A stretch of 64,000 nucleotides of DNA, taken from the NCBI GenBank assembly GCA_024138025.1, contig JAMXBD010000970.1, positions 248,001-312,000 of the forward strand. Reading direction: 5' to 3'. The DNA is from Combretum micranthum. Lineage: Eukaryota > Streptophyta > Magnoliopsida > Myrtales > Combretaceae. This document shows positions 24,648-36,858 of this stretch, in pieces (position 1 is the first letter of the stretch; each line of letters begins with the position of its first letter). The position numbers and the translations under genes were made by a program. The notes under the pieces were generated by a model. The model saw only the letters and a list, made by a program, of their open reading frames with translations. It had not been told where the DNA came from and made no database searches.

Positions 24648-26611
24648 ACTCTTTTATACTTTTCACTTTTCACTTTCACTCTTTCTTTACAAAAAATCAA
24701 CTTTTGGAACAAGGATTTTCTCTCCCTCTCCTCCTCTCTTCTTGCCGTCCACACACACACACACACACAAATTTATTATTTTTTTCTTTCAAGTTTCTTG
24801 TTCCAAACATTTCATATGTAGTAGATCTTAATCCTACTATCATAAAACATGTTATGGCAAGATCATACATGTGTGGATCCACTCAAAAATCCCCATGAGC
24901 TTTATGCTAGGGATGTGGAAACACTTGAACATGAGATTCTTGCCATCACAATGTTATAGATCTTGCTATTTATGTTATTTTGCTATTATTATGCTTTGTT
25001 TTTTAGTTATCTTATTATTATTAATGTTTTGTGCATTTATCCATCATTTAACCATATCTACATAATGATCATAGCGCATTTGCATTTATGACTAGTATAA
25101 TGAACTAGATCTAGTTGTTTTGAGTTCATAAATGCCTTAGGTTTTTGTTTTATGTACATAAAGTACTTGTAGTAGCATGATAATAGTGGGAAAAGGTTAA
25201 AAAGCTTAAGATCCACTTTAGTTTTAACAAAAAATGGATTTTTGAAATTCGGATCTAAAAAGAATCCTATTTAGAAAAGCTATTTTTCAACTTTAAAATG
25301 AGTATTTTACATTAAAAATGAAAGGCTTAAGGAATATGTATCATAAATAAGTGATTTTGATGAGTAAAACTTAGATCTACCAAGGGATATTTTCAAAACA
25401 AGAAAAGTTTACAAAGGTTATGTTAGCATTATGTTTCAATCCCAATAGCAAACTTAAAATTCGTAATAATGAAGGTTTGATATGTGAACACCTATTTTTC
25501 AAACCCAAAACAAGTTTTTTATTAAAGAAATGGAAGCTTTAAGGAGTAGGTTTGATTAGAGTTAATTTTAGAAAGATTAAATGAGCTTTACAAAAGAAAC
25601 AATCTCAAAAATCAATTTCAAAATTCGGATTTAGAAATGACCTCTATTTAAACACCTCTTTCCAAAAGCCAAAATGAGGATTTTAATGGAAAAATAGAAG
25701 TCCTAGGGATACATGTAATAAAGACCTAATTTTGGCAATGGTGAATGAAAATTTATGAAAGTATAATCCTAAAACAAAGGAAGGTTTCAAAGTATAGATT
25801 AAACCATGTTTTCATTCCTTAAAATCTTGTAAAATTCGTAATTAGGTAGACCACATATTTAAACATCTATTTTCCAACTCCAAAATGAAGAATTTTATTA
25901 AAATAATGAAGGTATTAGGCATATATGTCATCAAGGTTAAATTTTGATAAATGCAAGTGATTTTGCAAGAAATAAAACTAGTTTTCTTAAGTCTAGAAAT
26001 TTCAAAAGTTTTGCAAAGTAAAAGTTTTCTAAAAGAATTTTTGATATCATATCATTAAGTATATACATATAGATAGCTCAGCTCATGACATTCATGATAG
26101 CAACTTGTAGGTAACACATGTGCATATAATGCACTTGGTGGAAACGAACCTAGGAAAATAGTGTGTTACACATCCCATAATGCATTGTCTAGGTACATGA
26201 AGAGATAGATTGACCAACATCCATGAATCATACATGATATTGAGTTATTTAAATATATAAGAGAGTCTTACAAGATATAATGATAGCTAAGTATCTATCA
26301 AAGCTTTAGAATGATGCTTAGATTGAATTTAAAAATTGATTTGTGGGTTAGGAATTTCGTATACTTCTGTACCTTCTTGTTCATGGACAAACGACCTTTT
26401 TTGATGGGAATAACTTTAGAAATAGATAACTCTCATCGAATAGTAGAAATAGGTATATAATATGTGAAATTCTGAGTTAAAATGACCAAGTTATGGCCGT
26501 TTTAACTTGGAATTTCCTCTTAGACAAATTTTGACGAACTTGTTATAATAGAATTTATAGATTTACTCAAACTTTGTAGAAATTCTCATTAGAGTTATTT
26601 CTTTTGATCAG

Positions 26612-26681
26612 GAGACTTGGGAGACGGACTAGACCTTCCCGAGGACTATTACGATTAAGTGGATTTTAGCGCCATGGCAAA
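26612..26681 (+). other. LTR A splice-exon-like unit
   Basis: It follows TTTTGATCAG and is followed by GTGAGTTC. It encodes a tail ending LPEDYYD and then TAA. Confidence 0.7.
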
Positions 26682-27180
26682 GTGAGTTCACTATCTTTAA
26701 ATTACATGCTTATGATTGTGCTTGTAATGATAGTGGCATTAGATTTAGGGCATGATAAAATTAGAATGTGCATGTGAAGTTCTATTGATTGAATCGATGA
26801 TAAGAATATCGAAATGAATTGTTGTAAATATTTGTATGATTTAGTATAGAATTGAAGTGTCTGCAATATCTATGATCGCCCATAAATCGATAATTAATAT
26901 GCCATGATCTTATAATCAAATTTATCATGCATACCATATGTTGAGTCACATTGCATTTGTTATTATACCTTTGTGGGAAGAAGGCATAATAGTTGGGCAA
27001 CGAGGGGCTGAAAACTCAAATATTGGCATGAATGGCCTGAATTAAATTGGAAGTGGTGTATGCACTTATATCAACTACAAAAAAAAAAAAAATTATGAGT
27101 GTGTAGGCACCTGAATCAACCACAATATAAATAAGAAAAATTGAAATCTATGGTCGCATAGGCTTGAAACACCTAACCTC

Positions 27181-27230
27181 GAATGAGGATGTAAATCCAT
27201 TCAACATAAGACTCTTAGAAAGTCTTATAT
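27181..27230 (+). other. LTR A hairpin pair (I and II)
   Basis: Hairpin II arms are ATAAGACT and AGTCTTAT, another paired change relative to CATATGA/TCATATG. Hairpin I is imperfect here (GAATGAG against TCCATTC). Confidence 0.65.
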
Positions 27231-27326
27231 ATTATATGCTCACGTGTTTGCATTTCATATGATTGATAATATAACTTGTTTGCCTTATTGTATGCTGAAG
27301 TATTTAATTTGGAGGTGAAACTTACT

Positions 27327-27340
27327 AAGCTCATAAGCTT
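27327..27340 (+). other. LTR A hairpin III
   Basis: The arms AAGCT and AGCTT flank a short loop. Confidence 0.55.
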
Positions 27341-28526
27341 ATATCCCTATAGTTTCATGTTGCAGTATGATTATTAATGGCTATCCCCGGAGGCCACTTT
27401 CCTCAGGTACAACTTTTGGAATTTAAGGAGCTTTTTGAAGAAGTCGAGACCTAGATGTTAAGCATTGACTTCTAGTTGACGAGGGTATACCTATTAAATC
27501 TTTGTAATAGATTAATCTTGATTAGAACTGTTATGATTTATATTCTTATCGTTATACATGCCTCCTTAAGCTTTCTTGATTCAAAGTATGGTTCCCTATA
27601 TATTGAATGTAAGCCTTACACCCAGTGTCTAAACTCATGGAGTGACTAAGGTTGTCATACTTGAGTCTAAATATTGAGTATAGCGGATTATCGTGTTTAA
27701 GGTACCCTTTGGGGCATGAAATTGTTCCGCTGCCATTATCTTAAAATGCATAACTTCATCAGCCCTTTGTTATGAATACGCTTTGTACCAATATGAAAGC
27801 TTTTGAGTGACTAGGATAGTCATTCTCAAGTTTTAATATTGTGTATGGCGAGCTATCACATTTAGGATACTCATTGGGGCGTAACAGATCTTTTTACAAC
27901 AAAATTGTTATTTGCTCTCACGTGTTTATCATAAATGCCAGCTCATATGGTCATTTGTCGTGTCGTAGGTTGAGTGCTCGAATATTGCATGAAAGTCAGG
28001 GCTCGATCTCAGCTAGCGAATTCTACTAAAACGCTCGCATTTTTGCATTCTTTAACTGAGGGGTAATTTGAGTATGTCGAGGGCTCAACACTTAGGCTTG
28101 ACTCAAGTTATACTTTTGTAAGCCCCCATTTTCTTAGCAAACCAAAATCGAAAACCGAAACCCTAAAATGAATTCTTAAGGCTAGTATGAAGCCTAAGAA
28201 TCCTAAGTCTGGCAATACCGAGAACAAAACCCTGGAACAATAAAAATGAGGTAGTTTTAGCATATAGTCTTAGATAATATATCGAAACATAAAAAAGATC
28301 AGATTTCGAAAAAATTCATTTGTTTTGAGCCCGATAAGGATTTGTTTTCGAAATCGATCCCCAGTGCTCAAAAATAGAAAAATATTTTGGAGTACTCATT
28401 AAAACCGAAATTTAATAAGGAATTCAAAAATATAATTATAAGAATTTTTCAATTTATAAAAATTACAGTTATATTCTTTTTATCGTATTTTCATTAGTAT
28501 CAATAATTTAATTATCCAATCCACTT

Positions 28527-29110
28527 ACTGCCTTGATTTTCTCGAGGTCTACCGATATACTTTCTCCAGATATGACACGTCCTAGGAAAGATATCCTATC
28601 CAATTGGAAATCACACTTAGACAGCTTGGCGTACAACTTATGCTCACACAAGGTCTATAATGCCATTCTCAAGTGTTCTTCATGTTGTTCTCGTGTCTTG
28701 GAATAGATCAGAATATCGTCTATAAAGACTATCACACTTATCCAACAAAGGTTTGTATACTCTGTTCATGATATCATAAATGCTGCTAGTGCATTGGTTA
28801 AATCAAAAGGCATTACCAGAAACTCGTAATTTTATAGCGGGTTCGAAAAGCTGTCTTGGGTACATCCTTGGGCTTGATTCTTAACTGATGATATCTTGAC
28901 CGCAGATCAATTCTTGAGAAGACACTAGCTCTTTGAAGCTGGTCAAAAAGATCATTTATCCTTGGAGTGGATACTTATTGTTGATGGTGACTTTATTGAG
29001 CTCTCGATAATCGATGCACAAACGTATAGAGCCATCCTTCTTTTTCACAAACAAAACTAGTGCTCCCAGGGTGATACACTTGGTCGAATGAAACCTTGAT
29101 TTAGCAAGTC
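28527..29110 (-). pseudogene. Reverse transcriptase fragment of element Q (Ty3/gypsy)
   Basis: On the minus strand, broken frames give [20 protein letters not shown] then VIVFIDDILIYSKTREQHEE (active-site FIDD at about 28711-28727), then EHKLYAKLSKCDFQLDRISF and VDLEKIKAV. These are the palm motifs of a Ty3/gypsy reverse transcriptase, closest in wording to chromovirus (Tekay/Del-type) elements. Stops and frameshifts interrupt it. It ends abruptly near 28527, and RNase H, integrase and the 3' LTR are absent. Confidence 0.9.
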
Positions 29111-29439
29111 TTGCAATTGAGTCTTCGCTCCTTTAGCTCAACTGGTGCCATTCCGGTATGGTACCTTTGATATCAGCTCCGTGTTCACTAATAGGTTTCA
29201 AAATCAATTTCCCTCTTAGGTGGTAATCCAGGTAATCGTCAGGAAATACATCGAAAATTCCTTAATCACGGGTATAGATTTCAACTCAGGTTTATCTTCT
29301 TCTTTCTCCTCTATGGCTACGTTACTCAAGCTGATCTCTTCATCATCATTAATAGCTCAAATGAGTTCAACCTCACCATGGATTCTCCCTTGAATGCTAT
29401 CTTATTTCCATCTTGATTCTTAAACTTCACTTCTTTGTG

Positions 29440-29760
29440 TCTACAGTCTACTAAAGGTTTAACGGATGTCAACCAACTCATTTATAAGATCACCTCATAT
29501 TTGCTCATTTCTAATATTATCAGGTCACACTTAGTGTAGCATCCTTGTATCTCCATGGGACAATCTTAAGCATTTCCTTAGTCGACACAACGCTTCCAAT
29601 GGGGGTCTTAACTCGAAAACTGGTAGCGATGGTATTTGGGGTAAATAGGTTCTTTTAGCCAGGCTAGCGGTGATAAAGGAATGCGTAGCTCCGGTGTTGA
29701 ACAAAGCATAAGTGGTTTGACTAGATATGCTTATGTAACCTGCACTCGAATTTTATACTA
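29440..29760 (-). pseudogene. Aspartic protease fragment of element Q
   Basis: The minus strand reads ALFNTGATHSFITASLAK around 29675-29710, then after frameshifts phrases equivalent to the family's hydrophobic second half (for example SKYEVI-like and DW-like positions). Chromovirus proteases normally read DTGATHSF, so the catalytic Asp is replaced by Asn (AAC for GAC). With the frame breaks, this shows loss of function. It lies between gag and RT as expected. Confidence 0.85.
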
Positions 29761-29877
29761 ATCACGAAACTTATACACTTAAGCTATCTGTTGGTATAGA
29801 ACCTTATTCTTCTAGGTTAAGACTTGCATGCATGATACTTAACAACTTGCATCATAAAGGTAAAGGAGTTTTTGATT

Positions 29878-31250
29878 CTAACCTGTCACTAGACCAAAGT
29901 TGGGTCCACAATCTCTATCCAAGGCTGCTATCTCAGCTCCTTCATCGTCTGATTCTTCACATACCCACTGCCCTTCGAAGTTGTAAATCCTCATTCCATG
30001 GATAGTTGCTCCAGAACGACTTGGGTTGCTTTCTCCATTTCCATTCTTTGTCGATGTAGCTCCTCCAGTTACTAAGCGGTTTCGCTGAGGCATTCTTCCT
30101 CTGCGGGCATTCATTGGAAAAGTGCCCAAAAACAGATGGTAGAAGCTTTCTTCAGGCAATCATTGATCTTGTGGCTAGGGTCTCCATAGAAATAGCATTT
30201 GTGTTGGAGCAAGGGGTACCTCTTTAGGTAATGCTCTTCTTTACACTTCTAGCATGATATCTTGAACTTCAATGCTTCCCTGTTACCACTAGCACTTCCT
30301 TTATAGCTGTTGAAGGGTTTAAACTTCTTGTTTTATAAACTAGGACCATAACTGTCTTGAGTCCTCTCCCGAACACAAAGGTTCTCTTTTCTGATACTTT
30401 ACTCTTTCTCTTCTTAGTTCATTCTATTATACGAGCCCTTTCAACCAGTTCACGGAGGGTCCTTAAATCCAATTCTTCCAGTCGCATCCTCAAGTCTTCA
30501 TCCAAGCCACTTAAGAAGACTTGCCTTTTTAACTCTTCACTATGTCTAAAAGATTGATGCGTACTGGAGTAAGTGACTGAACTCAGTCTCATATTGCTCG
30601 ACCATTCTTTTTTTTTGGGATATGTAAAGGAAGTCTCCATTGTATTGCACTCTCAAACTTCCAGGAAAATAATTCTCCAAGAATTCTCTTCTGAAGATTG
30701 CCCAAGTCACAGGTGGCAGCAACTCTCTGCTTTTTGATTCCCACCACACCCTAGCGTTGAATCTCAACATATAAGTGCCATAGTCCAATCGAGGATGATG
30801 GGGTACTTCAAAAGCAGCAAATGATCTTTCTATTTGCGTTCACCAGTCTTCTGCTTCATCTGGTTTTCCAAAACTCCATCAAAATATCGATTACTTTTGA
30901 TGAAGTCTGGTAAGGAACTTCGATAAGGTCTAGGTGGTGGTGGAGCCAGCAAAGGGCAATTTGGGATTTAGCTTCCGATGGTGCTGGTGCCTCTATTGTT
31001 GCTTTAGGTGCATTAGCAGCTGGAGGTGGTACATTCTGCGCATGCTGCATGAAGTTATTGACCAATCCACTTAATTGGTTAATAGCTACCCAAACATCAC
31101 CTTGTTGATTCGGTGGGGGATTAGCTTATTAATTTGGTGGTGCCGTTGGTTGGCCTACTTGTGGATTTTCCAACTCAGCTAGAATGTTATTGGATGCACG
31201 ACGTTCTCGTCTCCTATCTCTCCTACCTTATTTATTAATTATTCTTAGTT
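29878..31250 (-). pseudogene. gag of element Q, with zinc knuckles
   Basis: Reading the minus strand, it begins with an Arg-rich head (RRDRRRERRASNNILAELEN near 31230-31170) and continues with VNNFMQHAQNVPPPAANA. The capsid-type domain includes RVWWESKSRELLPPVTWAIF then EFLENYFP (30700-30650), and later LSGLDEDLRMRLEELDLRTL. Two CCHC knuckles lie near 30135-30256. The first has a stop at the Trp position and the second has Tyr for a Cys, so nucleic-acid binding would be lost. A linker frame at 29878-30159 leads to the protease. Several frameshifts and stops make it a pseudogene. Confidence 0.9.
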
Positions 31251-31720
31251 TTAGACTTCTCAAATCTTTACAAGGGGAAAGGATTGGAAATTTACACAGG
31301 AAATATATTCAAGGTAATCAAATAAAAAAAATCATCAAATCAAACACAAGGTACTTTTCATTACTGAAACGGAAGAGGGTGATAACCCTTACATAATCTG
31401 AGAAGGTTAGAACCAATCTCAGCAAAAGAAAGTGCTTAGAAATAAGAAATAAATAAAACATATTCATTGAAAATAAAACATTCATGCATCACAAACAAAG
31501 ATATGCCTATCCTAATCCTAAGAAAAGGCTGTTGGACTCGTCGGGGGTTTGCTTAGCTCCTTCTCTACTTCCTTCCTCAATCTTTCCTTTTTCATGGTAA
31601 TGGTGTAGGGTTTGTGCTTCGACTGGTGGAACCCTTGTGCCTCTTGACAAATTGTCGTAGATACTACCTTACTGTCATCCTCTTTCCTTTGTATCTTGAT
31701 GTGATTTCAGCCTGAGATGG
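31251..31720 (-). other. Leader between upstream ORF and gag of Q
   Basis: No coding frame of note. The corresponding interval in H is 55250-55500. Confidence 0.4.
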
Positions 31721-32283
31721 TCATCCATCTTCTTGTGCAGAAATCCTATCTCCTTGGACAGTGTCATTGGTTGCTTCCTGACCTCCTTGATTTCCTCCTT
31801 CTGATGCTACCGCTATGGTAGGAGTTTGGGACCTGCTCCTCAAGAATCCCCTTAGTTCATAAGCGTTCCTCCAATGCAGATTATTTCTCCTTCCGTCTTC
31901 CTCAGAGTTGGAGATCATCACAGGGTTGTTTCTTGCAATAGTCTCCATGGAGACATCTTGACTTAACCTTCGAGGAGGTACTGGGCTAGGAATTAAGGGA
32001 CTATCTTCCCCCAGAGATGCGGACGGGACTCCTCAGGTTCTGAGTCCTCGTCTGGGTCTTCTTCGGGATCTTCTTCCGTTTCTCCATTTCCCTCATTCTC
32101 CTGGGCATCTCCCATAATGAAATCCTCGTCCGGAATTACATCCAGTTGCATTCCGATGGAGTACGATTGGGTGCTGCATTCCGATGGCATTAGGACGATA
32201 CGTTTATAGGCGGCATACCAGTAGAAACATTCTTCCGCATCAGTTCTTAGCCAGTTGCGATGGTCTGCCAACTTGTCATGCAC
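31721..32283 (-). pseudogene. Extra ORF upstream of gag in element Q
   Basis: Two minus-strand frames (31993-32283, 96 codons, and 31721-31948, 75 codons) lie between the 5' LTR and gag. The first has an N-terminal part with NWLRTDAEECFYWYAAYKRI and a strongly acidic C-terminal part (Glu/Asp-rich, with repeated EEDPDED-like phrases). The second is polar and Gly/Asn/Gln-rich. I do not recognise the protein. An ORF before gag is known in Ogre/Tat elements, but the RT here looks chromoviral, so this is unusual. A frame break separates the two parts. The sequence continues open upstream to about 32560 with hints of more coding sequence. Confidence 0.5.
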
Positions 32284-32697
32284 ATAAATGTAGAGGGGTC
32301 CTAACTCCTTCCATGTTTGAAAGTCTGGGATCTTTCAGGTTCCTTCGTTCTTTAAAATAAAGGTCATTTCTTACAACATGGTCTCCCTATACATAAAGAC
32401 CATCATCCTTTCCACTACATAGATCACCTCCACATCACTCCATCTTTGTCTCCTAAGGGCATCAAACCTCAGCTCTTCAGGCAGATTCATCCATAGGGAA
32501 AATTTCAAACCTTTCCTTCACAGCTTAAACATCTCCTTGGCGGTTTATGGTCTTTCCTCTTTTGATATTCTTAACTTTTTTCAATCATTCATGAATCCAA
32601 ATCACACAATATTTGTTCATTCATCTTTTCCTTATTTTCTAGTGCTACTACTTACAAGCACAAACAAGGAAATGTAACTAGTAAGGGATTAACTCAC

Positions 32698-32762
32698 TCC
32701 ATAACGATCGCTCTTAGTCGAAGTAGTCTTCGAGGAAAGAGATACCGGTTCCTTCTTCACAT
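32698..32762 (-). other. LTR Q splice-exon-like unit
   Basis: Minus strand: the tail encodes FLEDYFD and then TAA, and a GTGAGT-type donor follows. The acceptor is mutated (CTAT in place of CTAG). The Tyr-to-Phe change relative to LTR C is a TAC/TTC difference. Confidence 0.65.
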
Positions 32763-34191
32763 AGACAAGATGAAATACCCAAAATGAGTCTTTCATAAAA
32801 TTTCTATTTTTGAAGATTCTAAATCAATCTTGAATTTACAGAAAAATCGAATTGAAGGAAATTCCAATTTAAAATGGCTATAACTTGCTCATTTTAACTT
32901 GGAATTTCGCATATTATATATCGTTTTCTACCTACTCGAAAAGATCTATCTATTTATAAAACTATATTCATCAAACTAAGTCATTTGAGCTCTGAAATAG
33001 TGGTGATCAGATTCACCACGAATTTCACAAAACTTGTATTCCTTCTTTTAACAAAAACTCATATGAAAGAGATAGATATTATAATAGTTTGTAAAACCTT
33101 TGAAATGTATTTACATATACTTATTGACTTATATTAATGTACGAAATTAATGAAGTTGTCCCAACCATGAACTTTTGATAAAAGTAAACTTTTCTAAGGA
33201 TTTTGGAAAAGTAATACTTTTGAAAATTTCTTCTTAGCTTGCTAGAAAATATCTCAAGTCATTTTAAATGAGTATTTTTATTTTCCTTAATTTCATTTCC
33301 TTAGTCTTTTTAAATTTGTAAAGAATGATTTTTATTTTCTAAGCTTAGTTTCTAATACTTTTGAAAGTAGCAATAATTCTATATTTTATAAAAATAATTT
33401 TCTTATTTCTTAAGATCATTCTATTTTTATGAATGAAAATTTTGTGGTGTTTGTTAAACTAGTATTTGATGAAAAGTGAAATTTAGTAAATCTTTTGTTT
33501 AATCAAGAATTTCTTTCCATCTTATGACTTTATAAAGCGTATGTATGTATTGTAAAAATTCCTATGAACTTCTCTAGATTTCTTAGAAAGGTTTGTTAAG
33601 ATAAATTCTTAAGTTTTTATGAAAAAAATTACTTCCTACTTTTATTTTTAGAGAAGAATTTCTATTTTAAGAAAAATTTTCCTCCTTTATCTTCTTGAGA
33701 CAAAATAAATATATTCATGCATAATCATGAATATGAATCATAACATTATGAAAACATATGAAAGACATAATAATTAAAGAATTAAGCTAGTAAAGAAATA
33801 AGTCAAGTATTGGAACCTTAGCTTCATTAAGGTATCCCAGGATTAAGAACAGACTAGTTCCAAAAGAAAAAGAAAATTGTTTTGACTTGATGAGGACAAG
33901 TCTAAGACTAGTCTTAAAATAACTTGTAAGTAAATAAATTTCATGGTAATAAATAAATTGCAAGGAAAGTAAATAAATTGCAAAACAAAGGAGCTTATAT
34001 GCTCTAAAAGATATATATAGCTACATAGATATATTTAGTTAAATATATATATAAAGCAACATAAAAGAAAATAGATTCATGAATAAAAACAAAGTATGAA
34101 CATATTATTGCTTTTTTAACCTTCATGGTTTAAAAAACACACACTAAGCTTATACTAAGTAAATAAATAATTAGAAAGCTAAAACCATTAC

Positions 34192-34308
34192 CTATAGAAG
34201 AAGTAGAAACTAGAGAAAACTTGAGAGAGTTTATGGAGAGATTTTTAGAGAGTAATTTTAGTGTATGGAAAGTGTGAAGGAAGTGGAAGGAAGATGGGGT
34301 ATTTATAG
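34192..34308 (-). promoter_or_regulatory. LTR Q promoter and first leader segment
   Basis: A TATAAATACC box (complement of 34299-34308) is followed on the minus strand by leader sequence up to a donor-like CTATAG|GTAATG near 34191. Confidence 0.6.
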
Positions 34309-36149
34309 GAAAATGTGGAAGGAAATTTATGTTAATTAAATAAATGAAAATTGAAACAAATTGAGGAGAGGGGGGGTGTGGCCGCTCTACAAGTGAGAGA
34401 GGGAGGGAGAGAACTTTTTTTTTTTTTGTATTTTTGTTAATGAAAAATAAGATATGAAAGATGTGAAGTTGTATTGGAAATGAAAATTGTAAGAAAATAG
34501 AGGTATGGTTGTAAGAGTGGGTTGTAAGAAAAAATAAAGATAGATAAATAGTGTAGAATAGTAATTAATAATGTAATGTAAAGTAGACATGACAATTTAA
34601 GTATCGGTAGTAAGAAAATACGCTTATAATTGCGATATATGATATTTTTTGTTATCGAAAAATTATGAAACTGGTATTTTTGAAAACCTTATATTTTTAC
34701 GAGTCTAACGGCATATTCGGAATATTTTTACTATTCTGAGTCCACGACAAGCTTTTCGAAAACTATGTCCCATCGTGCTCAAAACAAATCGTGGTTTAAC
34801 TAATCTGATATTTTTAGGCCTTCTCAGGTTATTATGAACTATTCTGCATACTAATCTCTTACTTACTTTCTTAGGGTTGTTTATACCGGATTACCGGACT
34901 TGAACGGTTACGTTAAACTAGGGTTTTGTTGACTTTAGGATTTCTGGTTGACTTTTTAATTAGGGTTTAAGCTTAATTGATCACAAAAATTTGGGGGTTT
35001 ACAATATGAATGTAGTAATGAGGATGTTCCAAAAAGTTCAAGATCTATTTTTGTTTCCATAAAAAACAATTATTGAAATTCGGATTTAAAAAGACACCTA
35101 TTGTGAAAACCTATTTTCCAACTCCAAAATGAGGAATCTATGTAAAATATGAAAGGCTTATGGAATAGGTATCATAAAGAAATGATTTTGATTAGTTAAA
35201 TCTGGTTTTGCTAAGAGATATTTTCAAAATAAAAAAGTTTTGCAAGAGTTAAATTAGAACTTTGTCTCAACTCCAACAAGAACATAAAATTCGTAACTAG
35301 GAGGAGTTGATGCGTAATACCTATTTTCCAACCCAAAAATAAGAGTTTTATTAAAAAAAATGGAAGCCCTAGGGAATGGGTTTGATTATGATTCAATTTA
35401 AAAAGATCAAATGAGTTTTACGCAAAAAATAATCTCAAAACAAATTTCAAAATTCCGATTTAGAAAAGAGCCATATTTAAACACCAATTTTCAAATTCCA
35501 AAATGAGGATTTTAATTGAGAAAGGGAAGCCTTTGGGAATAGGTATAGTAAGGATTTAATTATGACAAGAACAAATGTATTTTATCAAAGAATATTTCTA
35601 AAACAAAGAAAAAGTTTCAATACATGAATCAATCTCTATTTTCATCATCAACAATTCTTGCCAAATTCGTAACTAGGCAAGACCCCTACTTAAACATCTA
35701 TTTTCCAACTCCTGAATGAAGAAATTTCTTAAAATAATGAGGGTATTAGGCATATAGGTCATCAAGGCTTTATTTTAATAAAAACAAAGATGATTTTTCA
35801 AGAAACAAAACTAGTTTTTCTAAATTAAGTATTCTTGAAGTTTTTGCAAAGTGAAATTTATCTAAAAGTTCTTTTTAACCAAATATCATCAAGAACATAC
35901 ATATCGATAACTCATAACATGTCATTCATGGTATTAACTTGTTGATATTGCATGTACATTTGATATGCATGGTAGAAACAATGTAAGTTCTCACAATACA
36001 ATTTCGAAAACATGATTTTTACCTACTGACCATATCTAATCCGAACTTTTCAAGACCTAAAAGTTTTCTAAACTTAGGAATAACATTAGAATTACGTATA
36101 TCTTTCGAAGTAGATAAAAATTGACTACTTATTTACAAAATTTTGAGTT

Positions 36150-36174
36150 AAAATGACTAAGTTATTGCCATTTT
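36150..36174 (+). other. LTR E conserved palindromic block
   Basis: AAAATG and CATTTT arms flank the conserved AAGTTAT-containing segment, 110 bases before the splice-like unit. Confidence 0.6.
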
Positions 36175-36284
36175 AAGTTGAAATTCCCACTAACTACGAA
36201 AATTACGATCTTGAAAGTTTTTGTTTGTTAAGTTGGGATTAGTTATAGTTTGAAATACTCATTTGGGTATTTTTTTTCATTTAG

Positions 36285-36351
36285 ATGATTTCGAATTGAA
36301 GGATTCTTTGCACCTAAACTATTATGAGTAGAGACCAGAGACTATGGCCGA
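36285..36351 (+). other. LTR E splice-exon-like unit
   Basis: It follows TTTCATTTAG and is followed by GTGAGTC. It encodes DDFELKDSLHLNYYE and then TAG. Confidence 0.7.
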
Positions 36352-36659
36352 GTGAGTCATACTTTCTATTTACGATTCCTTATCGTGTTTGTAATTCATA
36401 GTTGCATTAGAGTGATAAGCAAAGATAAAAATGGAATGCATGATGAGCGATTATAGGATTACATATGCTTTCTTAATGTATTGAGAAAAATGTGTTAAGA
36501 ATATCGAAACCGGGTAATTTATCAATGGATGTCCATATGCCATGATTACGATTGTTTGCGAATTGCTTGGTCGCCTATGAAATTGTATTAATGATTACTC
36601 GGATTAACAAGTAACATGGACATAATCACTTCACGTTGGGGATGGTGCATTTAATAATG

Positions 36660-36756
36660 TTGGTTAGCCGTGATCCATAAACGGTATGAATGAAATGGGT
36701 TGCCCGTGATCCACAAAACAGTATAATTAATGGGTTGCCCATGAATCATAAAACGG
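36660..36756 (+). repeat. LTR E tandem-repeat slot
   Basis: Three units start TTGGTTAGCCG or GGGTTGCCC, contain GTGATCCA or TGAATCAT and end AAACGG or AAACAG. Confidence 0.75.
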
Positions 36757-36807
36757 AACAATAAATTCAAAGTTAGTATCGTATGATTCGTTAATCTGCT
36801 AACCCTA

Positions 36808-36858
36808 AATGGAGGCCGCAAATCCATTCAACATATGATTTTTGGTTTGATCATATGT
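36808..36858 (+). other. LTR E hairpin pair (I and II)
   Basis: Hairpin I arms are AATGGA and TCCATT. Hairpin II arms are ACATATGATTT and GATCATATGT, with an extended palindrome. Confidence 0.7.

Larger units (their letters stand above)
20438..27720 (+). mobile_element. LTR A, solo long LTR, about 3.8 kb, nested in C
   Basis: It starts TGTAAACCCCTAAATTTT at 20438 and ends GGGGCATGAA at 27720, the expected terminal C having been lost. ATTGT flanks both sides (20433-20437 and 27721-27725). Its own sequence is 20438-20847 plus 24350-27720. LTR B is inserted at the TTAAT that follows the ACTACCGGTAC phrase. The LTR keeps the splice-like unit and hairpins. Confidence 0.9.
16091..27886 (+). mobile_element. 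LTR C, solo long LTR, about 4.5 kb, with A and B nested
   Basis: It starts TGTAAACCCCTAAATTTTTC at 16091 and ends GGGGCGTAACA at 27886. The flanks are GATTT (16086-16090) and GATCT (27887-27891), a 5-bp duplication with one mismatch; a related site at 37849 reads GATTC. Its own sequence is 16091-20437 plus 27726-27886, about 4508 bp. The rest is LTR A with LTR B inside. No internal element region is present. Confidence 0.87.
32590..35003 (-). mobile_element. 5' LTR of element Q, 3'-truncated
   Basis: On the minus strand it starts TGTAAACCCCCAAATTTTT at 35003 and matches LTR D. It runs through the promoter, the conserved palindromic block (32870-32895) and the splice-like unit, then stops near an AAGAATATCAAAA phrase around 32570. 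There the sequence changes into the leader. The LTR 3' third, with the hairpins and GGGGCGTGACA end, and the primer-binding site are deleted. Confidence 0.8.

Noticed and set aside
24506..24898. 130-residue and neighbouring frames in LTR A
   Set aside because: Low-complexity Ser/Phe/Leu-rich translation of CT-rich leader DNA, not conserved in other LTR copies.
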